A stretch of 64,000 nt of DNA from Mactromeris polynyma (GCA_032209605.1 JASFXZ010000007.1:23186264-23250263), one strand, 5' to 3'. Positions 22,401 to 33,529 are shown, counted from the first letter of the stretch. The notes: a model not told the origin generated them from the sequence alone. Made by a program: numbers and translations.

Positions 22401-25400
22401 CATACTCCTTGCCGCGGTATTTCTGCATATGTTTCACACTCTGTGTCAACTGAACATGGTCAAAATGCCTGAAAATGAAACAATTTAAATCTGTAAGCTG
22501 AAAAATGCCTTTACAATGTACATTCACAACATAGGTATATTATATAATGAGGAAAGGTGAAGTGTTTGTTATAGCAGAAGAACTGAGTGTAACATTTATA
22601 GCAATGCAATGTGAGGGGTTTTCAGTCAAATAAACACCCAGGGCCATGGAGTAACTGTTTCAGCTATCAGGGTGGAAGAAACTCAAGGTGTCCCTTCGTT
22701 GAACCATCACATTCTGTAAATCAATTAGCTAGCTTCCTCACATATTAATTGAGCCAACAGTGGTTAGGGTATACCAATACAGAACTTGGAGGACTTATTG
22801 ACAAAAAATAATAGCAAACACAGATCAGTAAAAGGAACTGTACAGAGTTATCTATAGAAAAACCAAAAACATATCAGTAATACAAAAATATTTCTTTTAT
22901 GAAAGCTATTTCTTGTCAAGTTTCACATACCATGTAACAAAAGGGGGTGATGCAGCGATGATTTTGCAGTCAAATTTGCCACTCTGTCCCTCTGTAACTG
23001 TGCAGTTGCGTGGTTTACGAATGAATTTAGGTATGGCTTCACGACGATCTGAAAAAAAATTGGTAAGTATGTAACTAAATAACATCCACCAGAAATGCAG
23101 AAAATAAAGTTGGAAAAGTTGCCATGAGATTGGCAATGGCTTCACCACAATCTGATGTAAAAAATATCATCCACAGAAAATAACAAATAAACGTTAAATG
23201 ATGGGAGAATACTGAATGGATAATACAGAACAACATCTCCAGAGTAACATCCGATGGGAGACGCAAAGGTTGGCTGTTGATCAGAGGCTAAATTGATAGT
23301 GAAACATTACCACAGGAAAATATGATACTGTTGTTAAAGAGAGGTTGTCATTCAAAGAAGGCTGCTTCAGCGAGATTGCACTGTAGTACGAATGATTGTT
23401 AATACAAAGATTGGACATGTTTTTATTAATATTCATTCTTTTGAACAGAATTTAACTGACAATCATTTTTATATTCATGCAATATGGTTCGTAGCTTTTA
23501 ATCAAAGTGAAGAGTGCTGATAATTTGTAGACCATAAAATCATTTTTTTAGTTTTAAATGCAACATTGAACCATTATGGATTAATGCTACAAATTATTAA
23601 ACATCGATCAAAGTTTAACTAAACTGCCAACCCTACAAAGGACATGTTCTGCATTACCATTAATGTTTAAATAGATTGTTCATGGAACCACAGAGCGAAT
23701 TCTCAGTCCATTGAGCAATAATATGAAACCATCTATAAATCTTCCAGTTTGTTATGAATAAATAAAACAATTTATTCATATAGCTCACAATATTGAAATA
23801 TGACGATGACATAAAAGTTGTTAAACGAACATTACCATTCTGAAATAACAGATAACAAAATATTCAAACTAAAGGATAGATAAAAAAAATGAATATGGAA
23901 ATTGACAATTATGTATTTCAATGTATTTCACTTCAAGCAGTATTAATGTGGAAAACATTTATCAAGTCATCACATTAAATGGTATAAACAAATCAATACA
24001 TTTGTACCAATGTAAATACTTCATGCTGGTTCAGTCAAATGGAAAATATCAAGTTTCAATGTTTAGAAATCAAGAAATACAATTATATTTAATTAGAATA
24101 TGTCATAGAAAAGAGTATAAAAATAGAAGGGTATCTGTTTAGTCGAGGAGGCAGACCCCCCGAGACTCAATTATATATCCAAGTGTTTTAGTCGAGGAGG
24201 CAGACCCCCCTAGACTCAATTCTATATCCAAGTGTTTTTCGCTGTCTTATTTGTATCATAGTTCAATCACAAAAAACGCATGATCAAACAGGCATTTCTT
24301 TTTTTTTATGTCACATATGCAAAAAAGCATACATGATTTGCACTGTGATTGTGAAATTTAAAACCCAAGAAATTTAACAATCTCCAAATAAATGTGGCAT
24401 GCACCGTGATTCTGACCCCAGGATGTTGAACCAATCCTAGAAAGTCTATCTAATACCTGCACTGTTAGTTCATAATTATGTCCATAAGTTTTAGTTAACA
24501 TTTAATTTAGCTCCATCTCTTAAGATGTAGCACTACAAACATTAAAGGACACTTACAAAACTATGATACAAAATATCATTTGATCTTACCGAAATATGCA
24601 TCATAGATACTGTATTCTTTGGGTCTGTGTTTTCTAAGAGAGTTGAAGTTGGCTATACGGCCAATAGCTGGCATTGGCATCGGCCAGTCAGCCTGTAAGA
24701 CATAAATGGTTATGATATAATGATGTTTTTTCTCCTACAAATGTGAAAAACTGGCTACTTCCAAAATAAATGTTACAGGGCTTAAACCTGAATATTCGTT
24801 TTTTTCCAAGAACCAAATATACAGCTCATGTAGAGCTTTATTGCTGTATTATACAATATACATATAAACAATATAAGTCTTCTCTACTTAAGACTTTTCA
24901 TATACTAATTCTTGGTTAAGGGATAGACTTTACAAACCATTTTCTATGGTGTTTATTTATTGAAGTGTCGCCCCTATTTAAAAGGCCAGCAATTTCTGAC
25001 TTATGAGACACCTACTATCTGAGCACATTTACTTCCAGCTTCCTATCATGTAATGCCAAGTACCAGGCAGGTAGGCACACGGTAACCATTATTTGTATAG
25101 TTGGCGGCTTACCAATCTGCCATATCACAACGTACACCTACCGGGATGCAAACCTACGACGTCCTGCTCCCAAGACTGATGCCTTATCCACTGGGCCACG
25201 GGAGATAGTATGCAACATGTAACATTTTTATAAAATCAAAACAAGACTATTGCAATAGAGCGTCAGGTTTATAAGTGTTAAATCAGAGACACACTGTATT
25301 TTTTAATGTCTCTTTGCTTATTCTTAATAATGTATTGGCTAGGTATGATAAAATATCTACTCACATATTTTGCCTTAATTTTTGCTCTTATCTTGTCATA

Positions 25401-28400
25401 TCTGCTAAATGGAATTATTTGTGTCATGCTGGAGTGATCTCCCATTAACCAAGCATGTTCAAGTGATTGATGCATAGTCCTACGGGTCCTAGAAATTACA
25501 TGTACATTGTTTCACTACAGTTTATCTCCATGATTCATATGTGAACTTTTATTTAATTTGTTACAGTTGCCTAGAAAAACAATTGAATGTGTGAGAAAGA
25601 TTAGTAAGGAGGCTTTAGTCACAAAACTGGCTTCCCCTAATATATCCCATAGGTACGACATAAGATAAAAATGAGAACGGGGTATAAAATAAATTACAAT
25701 GAAGGGGCCTAGGGAACAACGAAGGACTGAAGAATTATAAAGAAATCTTTAAAGGGAAGACTGTTAAATGTAAAGAATGGCATTTTACTCTATTTTTTTA
25801 GGGTTTTAAGATGACATATCCGAAATTTGTATTAGTAAACAATATTCTCAGGATTATAAGATTTTTTCCATTTAATTCATACACATCTACACTGCATATG
25901 ATTTCAAAGATAAAATTGTACAAAATTAGATAATTTGGGATAAACAGAAAAACATATCAATACATGTGTCTATATTTGAATGTCAAGGAATATAGTCACA
26001 CAAACAAAACAATGTTTAGGAACATGGGCACCACCATACACAAATAGCAATACTTACTGAGTTTGTTTAACAAGAAGCTTTCTTATAAAGTCCTTGCCTT
26101 CCTCTGAAACGTTTGCGAAGGCATCAGTATCGAAATCCCAGTCTCCGGTTTTGACGTTCTGGAGAGTTTCTAAATCATCCTCACCAGCAAAGGGGGACAA
26201 TCCACTCAGTCTTAAAACATTTAGTAAATGCATGTAACTAATGTATAAAGGGAGACAATTCAGAGAGAATTTTACATTATGCACATAATGAATGAGTGTT
26301 TCAACAAATATGTTGTACAGATTGCCTTGTTTACCATAGCTTACAATCAACAAATATATGTTTGTGACAGTTGTTGTACATGAGGTTAATACTATTTATT
26401 CCTATTACATACAACAGTCAGTTGATCCTGGATTAGCAACCAGTAAAAACCTGTTCTTCCATGAGCAACCGACAACTTTCCAACATGAATCAGAGGTATA
26501 GGACAAGACTTGAGATGTATTGTATTCAGTCAAATTGTCTCGGAGAACACATACCTAACCCATAGTCCAAGTCTAAGACCTCCAGGCTGGTAGTCAAGTG
26601 CTAAATAAGGCTGGCCTAGAGGGACAGTTAGAATGAATTAAAAATGCTAAATAACAATAAACAGCTAAATAACAATAAACAGCAATGAGAAAGCAAAATT
26701 TCAAAAACAGCTGAACATGTGGTAAGGGGTCAAGGGGGCGCTGAAGCTCCTGGCTTTAAGCATCTAAGAGGGCTTAACTTGTCTCAAAATGGCCCTTGCG
26801 AGCGTCAAATCTGCGGATTTCTGCAACACCGCAGAAAAATATCATGCCTGAATAAATATGTACAGAAATAAAAGAAGCAACTTACAGTACGTAAGCCAGG
26901 ACACCCACTGCCCACATGTCTGTGTAGAAACCTACAGGTTCATGGTCAACAATTTCTGGAGCAGCCAATTCAGCTGTTGCTGTGGTAACTTTTACTAATT
27001 CATCAGGATTCAATTTGGTAGCCAAACCAAAGTCAATGAGTTTAACATTGTTACTCTTCTGTGTTTCACACATAACGTTTTCAGGCTGAAAGTATAAATG
27101 ACCAAATAAATCGCATAGTCTTGGTGGTCAACTTTTTTTTACATTATGAAATGGGCTTCAAAGACGAATGTACTTACTTGTCAAAGATGCACATGTATAT
27201 CTTGTCAAACATTGCTAATTGCAATTTGTTTCTCCATAACTGCAAAATCACAAATTTTCGAAAACACAAAAAATCTAATTAATTTTGTTTGCCTTTTGGA
27301 GTTCTCATTTCTCATAAATATATAGGAGCCTCGGTGTTTTCTATTTTCAAGTAACTGTCAATGGTTTGGTGGAATGTTTGCGTTCCATCAATATAAAATC
27401 TGCATTCACGATAAAATAACTGTGCAATCAATATCCAGATATTTAAACTGGCGACAAGTGGAAAAATGGCCACATCTGCATATTATGCTTTTAAGCATGT
27501 TCTAATCCAATAGGAGTTCGGTATTTTGTCACCTGATAATTCCTTAGCAATTACATTGGTTATATGGCTGTTTGTCTTCACAAACGAAGCAAGCACATAT
27601 GTTTAACATACCTTAATATCAAGATGTACAATACTTTTTTCATGCATATGCTGCAGTCCATTGCAGACTTGTGTCATATAGTGTATTACTTCTGCTTCCG
27701 ACATTTTATAATCTTCTGCAGCAATTCTATCAAATACTTCTCCACCAGACAAACTGAGATATAAAAAGTATGAATAGCCAACGATATTTTAAACTTCAAT
27801 CAAATATTTACACTATTTTGATATTTTGACTTAAAAAGCCTTTCCAAGCTGAAAGTTTGAATAATTATAGCAAGATTTAACACCAATAGGCAATCATAAC
27901 ATAATTAACTTTATTACATCAGACATCAGATTATTTTTTACATTGAGGTTAGTTAAATATAGGATACTTGTAGTGAAAATTAAGTTTTTGAACATTAAAC
28001 ATCACATGCATCCAAATGCGTCTGCATGGAATAAAACACATGCGTCCAAACACGTCTCCATGGAGTAACGGGTTAAACACCAATAGGCTATCATAACATA
28101 ATTAACTTTATTACATCCACGTTACAGCACTTTGCCTTTTAAAAAAATCCTTTTTAATTCTTTATTTTTACTGTACGATTCCTACTGGCATTATTTCAAA
28201 CAAATTATTTGTCAATATATAAATAAAATATATTTAAACCAATACTTACAATTCTAAAATGAGAACCATTTCCTGTTTGTCTTCAAAGGCATCTTTCAAG
28301 TTGAGCAGTTTTGGATGATGTAGTTGATTCATTATATTAATTCCATTCTTCACAGTATGTTTGTCCAATGGATAAGGTGTATTGATAAATTTCGCTACAA

Positions 28401-31400
28401 ATACACGGCCGGTAGCTTTCTCAATGCAACGATGAACAACTCCAAATGCACCACTGGAAAAGACAATTTGTTTTAAACTTAACGTACAATTGATCAGATG
28501 GATACAGTCCAAAGTCTCATGAGCAGCATCATTTCAGAGATGCAAACGTTGAAAGCTGCAGAGAGGTTGTTGTTCAAGGGAGGTTGAATGATAGTAAATT
28601 CTTACAACATGAAAAATTGTTTGAGTTGTTGAGAGGTGGTTCTCGTCAGTTTAATTGATAGTAATTTTTACAACACTAAAAATTGTAACGTTGTTGCCTC
28701 ATGAGAGGTCCACTCTGGAGTGGTAACACTGTATGTCTGAAAACTTATAAAACACAATTTTGTTCAAATCATTTTAGCCGAGTTTAAACTTATTTATTTT
28801 ACATTGACTGTGAGACACACTTGACGACTGCTTACTGGATTATTTACCAGTACTCAACCCTTATTCAAGGGTTGGGAAGACCATGGTTATACCTTGCCTG
28901 AGGCAGGATTTGAACTCAACTCATTCAGATTAGAAGACATATACTTCACCCCTAGACCACTAGGCCTCCCTTAGCAGTGTTTGATGACACTCAAAACTAT
29001 GACAATAATGATGCTTTTCTTGATGCTCTGAGTCTATATTGCTATCATTCTAAGCTAACAAATTATTATCTTATATAAAACATTGATGATACAGACCTGC
29101 CAAGTTCTTCTAAGATATCATAGTAATCATAAACACTATCTTGTTTGACTTCGACTGGCTGAGGTACATATTTCTTCCATAGGTCAAAGTCTACAAGAAA
29201 AATTGAACCCATTAACATAAAATTGTTACAAGAAGACTTCAACAATAAACAGAACATAAATAGCATAACATGGAAAAGACGAAACTAACATTGTGCAGAA
29301 TGTTTATGTAATTTGTAGTATTTTCATGAGTTACATATTTGTATCAGCAATTACATCATTTGCATATAAAATAAGAGATTTACAGTAAAACCTCAATAAT
29401 TAGACCATCATTAGGACCTTTGGGTCTTCTTATTGAGGTGGTCCTAATATTGAGGTTGAATAAGAAGTTAAATTGTGAAAATGGACTTGAACATTGTGTT
29501 CTTAATATGAAGGTGGTCTTAATAATGAGGCGGTCTTAAAGTGAGGTTTTACAGTACTTACATAATTTATCATAGTCAGCAATCTTTGGTCCGTCGTATT
29601 TTCTTCTCTGTCTTCTGGCAAATTCATCTGTAAATACAACATACAGAACAAATACATTACTGGGTTTAAATTTTTCTTATACATCATTTGAAGAAATGGA
29701 CACAATAATTACATCAGCAATCCACCATGTGACTAAATAAACGAAATGTTTTAATGTTTTCTTTCAGCTCTTTTAATAGCAATCATTATTCTCAATGGGT
29801 AAAAGGTTGCTTTTCTCCCAAACTGAATGTAGAGTTTCACATAAGTCATTCTAAAAATATGCTTAAAAAACTGCCAAAAAAAGGCCAATGCAGAAGCTTG
29901 TTTTCATTCACAGACAACATATCAGTCATATCATAAAAATGGACTCATATCAATTTGTCATCAATATCCTTTGTCTAAAATTATCTATTGATAAGGTGTA
30001 TGCTTCAAAATTTTGACCAATTTCGCACAAAAAAACTCCAGTTGAGTGTGGGATATGTTTCCAAATCAGGGAGAATAAACTCCAAGTCATTTGTAACATA
30101 TGTTCAAGTTTCCTCTTGTGTTCAGGTAATTCTTTTGTGGTGATAGGTGATGTTGGATCACAAGGCTCACTGCGACCATAGAGGTTCTCAGCAGAGACTC
30201 GGTGAAAGTCCAGTGACATTGTACACTCTGTATATCTGTGATTGCAAGATTAGCAAGATTAGCTCTGATACATCAATTAAGCAGTCACAAATTCCTAGCA
30301 AATAAGCTTCAACATTAATTTATAGCTCAAAAAATCTCAATCACATTAATCATAAAATAATACTGCTGACCATTTTTTTCTCACCATTACGTTGACTATA
30401 ACAAAATTCATTTAATTCCAGTTATATAACTATGGAATCCTAGTGTGAAGATTATAATGTTTGAAAAAACAGCAATAACTTAAATCTAGGCAAACATAAT
30501 ATGATTAATGATAACTGAACAAATTGAAAGAATTTGAGTATATTTCTCTACTTAAGTGTTTAGAAAAATACAGCAATGACTTCAATCTAGGCAAACATAA
30601 TATAATGAATGATAACTGAACAAATTGAAAGAATTTGAGTATATTTCTCTACTTAAGTGTTTAGAAAAATACAGCAATGATTTCAATCTAGGCAAACATA
30701 ATATTATGAATGATTACTGAACAAATTGAAAGAATTTGAGTATATTTCTCTACTTAGTGTTTTCTTACTACATGTATCTCCTCCTGAGAGGGACATGGGA
30801 GCCCCTCAAATTGTTGTCAATCAGAGGATAATTTACATACCTGACCTAGCATGAGAATGCCAAAAATCGAACATGCAACCTAGTTAGCACTGATTTGTTT
30901 TAATGACAGTTTGTATGACAATGTCTTTTACCTGTTAGATGCAACTCTAGTCCAGACTGAAGATGGCACTTCAAGTTTCTCAATGACGTACTCGGTAACA
31001 AAGCTACCTCCGTCGCTTAGAGGTGGTTTCCATGACAACACACAAGATTCATCGCTGCCATTCTCAACTGACGGGAAACGTAGTGGATCTGGACAATCTA
31101 AAATCACAATACAAAGATTTCATCAACTGTAACTGCAAAGCTTTTGTTCTATTCTAAGAAAACTATTAACCTCATGTGGTTTAGCTCATGCCTTGTTGTT
31201 CAGATCATGACTATGTGTTCTATAATTCAAAATGTATGTGTTCTATAATTGGAAATGTAAGTTATTGAATATTTGAGATTTATAGTAGAATCTGAGCCAG
31301 GACACTTTCAGGATGTACGTTACATGTACCATAAAGATGTGATACTAGGAATGAAACAAACTTATAAAAACATTTAACAAAATAGAGCAGTAAACACATA

Positions 31401-32210
31401 AAATACATTCAAACACTCATTGACAATTTAACTGATCATTTTGTCAGAACGTATCTATCACGGCTTTACAAGATCCTCACTTTCTGTCCAAGGTAAACTT
31501 AGCACGACACTAAAGAAAGACTTACTATTAACATGGATCTTAATAAGAGCCGAGTCAGTTCCAAGGTCATTGTCAAGTTGAATTCTCCAGGGACCATCGT
31601 CATCTTTCTGTGCTGATTTGATGGTCAGTAAGGCATGACGTTCTTTAGTCTCAATTTGATAACGGTAACCTGAGATCTCGTTACCATCTCTGATGCATTT
31701 AACAGTTGGCTTAGGATTACCAGTAAATGGAATTTTGAGGACAATGTCTTCGCCTTTCTCAAAAATGGAAATATTGGTGGCATATTAATCTTTGGTGGAG
31801 CTAAAATATTAAATATATGTATAAGCATATGATCACACTTCCAAAAATAACTACTTCACTCATTGCTAAGCAATGTTTAGCAAAATATTTTTATATTTAT
31901 ATAAATTTATTAGCAATTTCAATTCTTAAATCATCCTAAAACCATTCTTTGAGGACAAATGTTATACATTGTATACTCCAAGCAGAGTCAAATACAAATA
32001 AATTAGCTAGCACAAAGTATTATAAACTGCACAGACAAGTCAATGAAATAACTCACAGCTAATTTCCAAGTCAGCTCTGCTTGTCTTGGTTCCTCCCCTG
32101 TTTACAGCACGCACCGAGTACACATCCTGGTCTTTACCGAAAATTTCCTTCACCACGTGAGTGTAATGATCACCATCACAAGTGATCTCATACTTAGCGT
32201 CGTCAAACAG
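18892..32210 (-). CDS. Twitchin-like giant kinase, C-terminal part, with disablements
   Basis: Eighteen minus-strand exons encode, in order, an Ig half, Ig, FN3, linker, Ser/Thr kinase, regulatory tail, Ig, linker, Ig and a Ser/Tyr/Gly-rich tail. The order and motifs (VPQPVEVK, YYDILEELG, HLDIKPEN, RPRFIQIGGEFKL) match invertebrate twitchin, the muscle thick-filament kinase whose phosphorylation controls catch in bivalves. The 5' exons are missing: nothing Ig-like is seen upstream of 32.2 kb although twitchin has dozens of such domains. Defects: frameshift in the second Ig (near 31775), ~20-nt deletion in FN3 (near 30205), TAA at 22318-22320, paired frameshifts at 20900-21015, and a frameshift in the tail (near 19170). 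Intron phases between exons otherwise agree. It is a decaying partial copy, or a real gene in a faulty assembly. Confidence 0.85.
19754..19934 (-). CDS. Twitchin-like exon: last Ig, second half
   Basis: Encodes VTWYKDGKEFKKNDHYAIQY, SHGVCSLEVSSAEVADTGVY and RCLAINDLGEHDTSSKVIVE. It has Trp, the D-x-G-x-Y-x-C corner and phase 0-in, 1-out borders. Intact. Confidence 0.9.
19985..20075 (+). repeat. SINE tail fragment
   Basis: GAGCAGTCATTGAGAGTGAT and CACTATCAATGTAAA match the 3' half of the shared-tail SINE at 45338-45545. The tRNA-like head is missing. Confidence 0.65.
20212..20634. repeat. 28-bp minisatellite, ~15 units, in a twitchin-like intron
   Basis: Unit TAACTCATTTTGCTAAAGAA plus ACTATTAC, nearly perfect in the central units. 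There are no spacers, so it is not CRISPR-like. Confidence 0.95.
20894..21038 (-). CDS. Twitchin-like exon: last Ig, first half, two frameshifts
   Basis: Entering in the correct phase it reads RSMPPELKEVEK, hits TGA shortly after an A6 run, and the real sequence continues in a second frame (SPDFEFSLRPRFIQIGGEFK). It then returns to the exit frame as CGENPPPK at AAG|GTAAGC. Two opposite one-base shifts cancel, so exon length still fits. The first lies in a homopolymer and could be a sequencing error; the second does not. Confidence 0.8.
21118..21312 (+). repeat. tRNA-derived SINE (shared-tail family)
   Basis: The head has GTCAAGGGGTAGAGTGC and a degenerate B-box. The body has GGAAGCAGCCAGAGTGATAA and the tail TTCACAATCAATGTAAA. 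It is related to the copies at 45338 and 59022. Confidence 0.7.
21534..21579 (-). CDS. Twitchin-like exon: short inter-Ig linker
   Basis: A 46-nt exon encoding GEKPVFRRDTAPMR between TTTACAG and GAAG|GTATGT. Its phases join the flanking Ig exons. Confidence 0.75.
22012..22205 (+). repeat. tRNA-derived SINE fragment
   Basis: The head reads GCAGTTAGCTCAGTTGTTAG and the B-box-like part GGGTTCGGTCCC. Position 33 of the loop is not T, so it is not a working tRNA gene. A ~130-bp body follows. Confidence 0.6.
22296..22468 (-). CDS. Twitchin-like exon: post-kinase Ig, second half, with stop
   Basis: Encodes HFDHVQLTQSVKHMQKYRGK, EYELKISRIKMEDKGEYIVK and AENSFGKRE, then TAA (22318-22320). After the stop the same frame continues LGILKVEG to the donor GAAG|GTAATT. 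The stop replaces one codon in an otherwise intact exon. If real, it would truncate the protein before the last Ig domain. Confidence 0.85.
22931..23048 (-). CDS. Twitchin-like exon: post-kinase Ig, first half
   Basis: Encodes RREAIPKFIRKPRNCTVTEG, QSGKFDCKIIAASPPFVTW, with the first Cys and the core Trp of the autoinhibitory Ig domain. Borders are TTTCAG|AT and ACATG|GTATGT. Confidence 0.9.
24139..24238. repeat. Tandem duplication of ~49 bp
   Basis: Two copies of a unit starting TTAGTCGAGGAGGCAGACCC and ending CCAAGTGTTT, differing at a few bases. Confidence 0.8.
24590..24692 (-). CDS. Twitchin-like exon: post-kinase linker
   Basis: Encodes ADWPMPMPAIGRIANFNSLR and KHRPKEYSIYDAYF, a stretch conserved between the kinase regulatory tail and the next Ig domain in twitchins. 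Phases 0 in and 1 out. Confidence 0.9.
24955..25206 (-). repeat. tRNA-Pro-like SINE, copy on minus strand
   Basis: The reverse complement starts CTCCCGTGGCCCAGTGGATA and has the loop CTTGGGA (TGG). The body contains TTACTTGGCATTACATG and the end has GAAATTGCTGGCC. The same family is on the plus strand at 48952-49180. Confidence 0.75.
25365..25488 (-). CDS. Twitchin-like exon: kinase end and regulatory tail
   Basis: Encodes TRRTMHQSLEHAWLMGDHSS, then IPFSRYDKIRAKIKAKY. The basic SRYDKIRAKIK stretch corresponds to the autoregulatory, calmodulin/S100-binding region that follows twitchin kinases. Confidence 0.9.
26058..26210 (-). CDS. Twitchin-like exon: kinase C-lobe
   Basis: Encodes LSGLSPFAGEDDLETLQNVK, TGDWDFDTDAFANVSEEGKD and FIRKLLVKQTQ. 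It enters in phase 2 after TTAAG and leaves at CA|GTAAGT. Confidence 0.9.
26886..27085 (-). CDS. Twitchin-like exon: activation segment
   Basis: Encodes PENVMCETQKSNNVKLIDFG (DFG intact), LATKLNPDELVKVTTATAEL, AAPEIVDHEPVGFYTDMWAV and GVLAYVL. The kinase C-lobe core is conserved. AEL-AAPE replaces the AEF-AAPE I would expect in twitchin. Confidence 0.9.
27612..27753 (-). CDS. Twitchin-like exon: kinase to catalytic loop
   Basis: Encodes LSGGEVFDRIAAEDYKMSEA, EVIHYMTQVCNGLQHMHEKS and IVHLDIK, including the catalytic Asp of HLDIKPEN. It leaves in phase 0 at AAG|GTATGT. Confidence 0.9.
28250..28453 (-). CDS. Twitchin-like exon: kinase N-lobe
   Basis: Completes the glycine loop (GSGAFGVV) and has the ATP-binding Lys in VFVAKF. 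It continues TPYPLDKHTVKNGINIMNQL, HHPKLLNLKDAFEDKQEMVL, ILE. The residue before INIMNQL is Gly (codon GGA). Twitchin kinases have Glu here (NEI-x-IMNQLHHP), the alpha-C glutamate that pairs with the VAK lysine. Loss would impair catalysis. Confidence 0.9.
28794..28976 (-). repeat. SINE with shared tail, Glu/Asp-like head
   Basis: In minus orientation the head reads GGGAGGCCTAGTGGTCTAGG and the B-box GAGTTCAAATCC. The tail (TTTACATTGACTGTGAGACA as read on plus) matches the tails at 59022, 45520 and 20060. It lies in a kinase intron. Confidence 0.65.
29097..29190 (-). CDS. Twitchin-like exon: start of kinase domain
   Basis: Encodes FDLWKKYVPQPVEVKQDSVY and DYYDILEELG, the entry to the kinase and the first Gly of the glycine loop. 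Borders are TTGTAG|AC and GGCAG|GTCTGT. Confidence 0.9.
29381..29556. mobile_element. MITE abutting a splice donor
   Basis: It has 15-bp terminal inverted repeats with one mismatch: TACAGTAAAACCTCA at 29381 and the complement of TACTGTAAAACCTCA ending at 29556. It is flanked by TA, so Tc1/mariner-like. The interior repeats GTCTTAATATTGAGG-like motifs. It lies five bases inside the intron after the exon at 29562-29627. Confidence 0.75.
29562..29627 (-). CDS. Twitchin-like exon: FN3-kinase linker
   Basis: A 66-nt exon encoding DEFARRQRRKYDGPKIADYD followed by KL. This is the basic linker before the twitchin kinase. Its donor GTAAGT runs straight into the end of a small transposon (29381-29556). 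Confidence 0.8.
30098..30227 (-). CDS. Twitchin-like exon: FN3 second half, internally deleted
   Basis: After ACAG the correct phase reads RVYNVTGLSP and then stops. A second frame resumes as RVSAENLYGRSEPCDPTSPI. About six residues (the usual x-K-x-Y-x-F before RVSAEN) and the frame are lost, consistent with a deletion of about 20 nt near 30205. The 3' border at 30098 is a guess (CATAT|GTTACA). Confidence 0.7.
30465..30757. repeat. Three tandem copies of a 101-bp unit
   Basis: Each unit contains ATCTAGGCAAACATAATAT and GAATTTGAGTATATTTCTCT. Copies are about 95% alike. It lies in the FN3 intron region. Confidence 0.9.
30932..31097 (-). CDS. Twitchin-like exon: FN3 domain, first half
   Basis: Encodes CPDPLRFPSVENGSDESCVL, SWKPPLSDGGSFVTEYVIEK and LEVPSSVWTRVASNR. 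This is the first half of the fibronectin type III domain that precedes the kinase. Borders are TTTTAG|AT and AACAG|GTAAAA, phases 1 and 2, intact. Confidence 0.85.
31526..31800 (-). CDS. Twitchin-like exon: Ig domain before FN3
   Basis: Reads PPKINMPP, then in a shifted frame EKGEDIVLKIPFTGNPKPTV, ERHALLTIK and DDDGPWRIQLDNDLGTDSA. The two parts are in different frames; exon length (275 nt) is also one base short of what the flanking phases need. The break lies near a T5 run at about 31765. The Ig core Trp is replaced: the expected VKWF reads VKCI. Confidence 0.85.
32057..32210 (-). CDS. Twitchin-like exon 1 seen: Ig C-terminal half
   Basis: Encodes LFDDAKYEITCDGDHYTHVV and DQDVYSVRAVNRGGTKTSRA, the distal half of an I-set Ig domain, ending at GCT|GTGAGT (phase 1). 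The acceptor AAG|CTG is weak. The preceding half-domain is not found in the next several kilobases, so this is where the recognisable gene begins. Confidence 0.75.
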
Positions 32211-32221
32211 CTTAAGCATTT

Positions 32222-33529
32222 TCGTGACATTAAAAAGTTTATTGTATACAAAAACGGAACCATCCATCCGAATACTCGGTATCATCCGAAATAAATATCA
32301 AGTCCCGATGTATCATCTTTTGCACGTCAATTTGAAATGGGCTATTCGAAACCACGTATTATTCGAAATGATATTTGGACCATATGAATTCGAATGAAAG
32401 AGGTCCGACTGTATATATTTAGAGAGCAATCTCTCAAGTGCACCAGCCTTTAGTGACACGCATATTTGTGGTTGTTCTAGAGAGGTTAAATTTCTAAGAA
32501 ATGTTTCACTCAGTAAAACAGATTATGTTGTTAAAGAGAGTTTGCTACTCTGAAAACAGCGGTTCGGAATAAGTTGCACTATGTAGTGGTTCTTAAAGTG
32601 TTCCGGTGTATCCATGAACGACGAAGTTCGTCCATCAATATAAACGTGATGTGATGTTAGATATCAACAGGAGCGTGCCACGTGTCCATTTGGACGAAAA
32701 TCTCCTCTAATGCGAACTTTATAGTTTGTCTGATGGGTGTTCGGATTAGAGAGTTTCGAATGTATTGATATTTTTTATTATTATCAATATTTATCGCCAA
32801 CACATTTGTGTTTCAAACTCATTAATAGTTTGCAGTTAAATGGATGAAGGCTCAAGATTGTAAGTTCATTACAGAGCTGACATTTGGCTCGTCAAAGCTG
32901 ATATTCATCATATGATATAATATTATACCTGGTTTCATAGGAAACATGAATAATTTTAGTTAATTTTACCCTAACAAACTGATCTGATGAATACAGTGAT
33001 TACGTTCTGTTTCAATCCACCGGAAATTTCTTCAAGAATGCAAGGTTTTCATGGCTTTTCATTTTTTACAATCCATGCGAAAAAAGGCTGCGAAAATGGT
33101 TAGCTTAAAAAGAGCGAAATAGTTTCTGGGTTTACAGTATTTGGTCCTATGGATGACGCTCTGAATATTATTATAAGTATATAAATTACTATAGAAAATT
33201 TAATAATTCTATCAAAATGATAAATTCGTTGAGTCAGACAGATGGGTATAGTAATTCAATGACAACTGTAGACACAATTAAACTCCAAAATGCGATCGCA
33301 AATATCGCATTCTTGCGGGTAACTTGATACATTCAAATTCTAATATTTTCACGGGTTGTATTACATTAGTTTTAATACTGTCTAAATTCCAGAGATGTTT
33401 TAGGGCAGTGATGCAGAAGTATGAGTATTGATAACAGTACGCCAATTCATTTGTATACTTAAATTGGTTTTTCACCTTTTTGTGAATTCATTACCAAGCG
33501 ATGGACAGCCATTTCGATATGATTATACT
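32222..33529. other. Non-coding stretch upstream of the first twitchin-like exon
   Basis: No Ig half-domain is found on the minus strand. Around 32300-32420 and 32695-32760 there are TTCGAA/ATTCGAAT-rich segments like the interior of the mariner-like element at 11.3-12.9 kb, so decayed transposon pieces are present. Confidence 0.5.
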
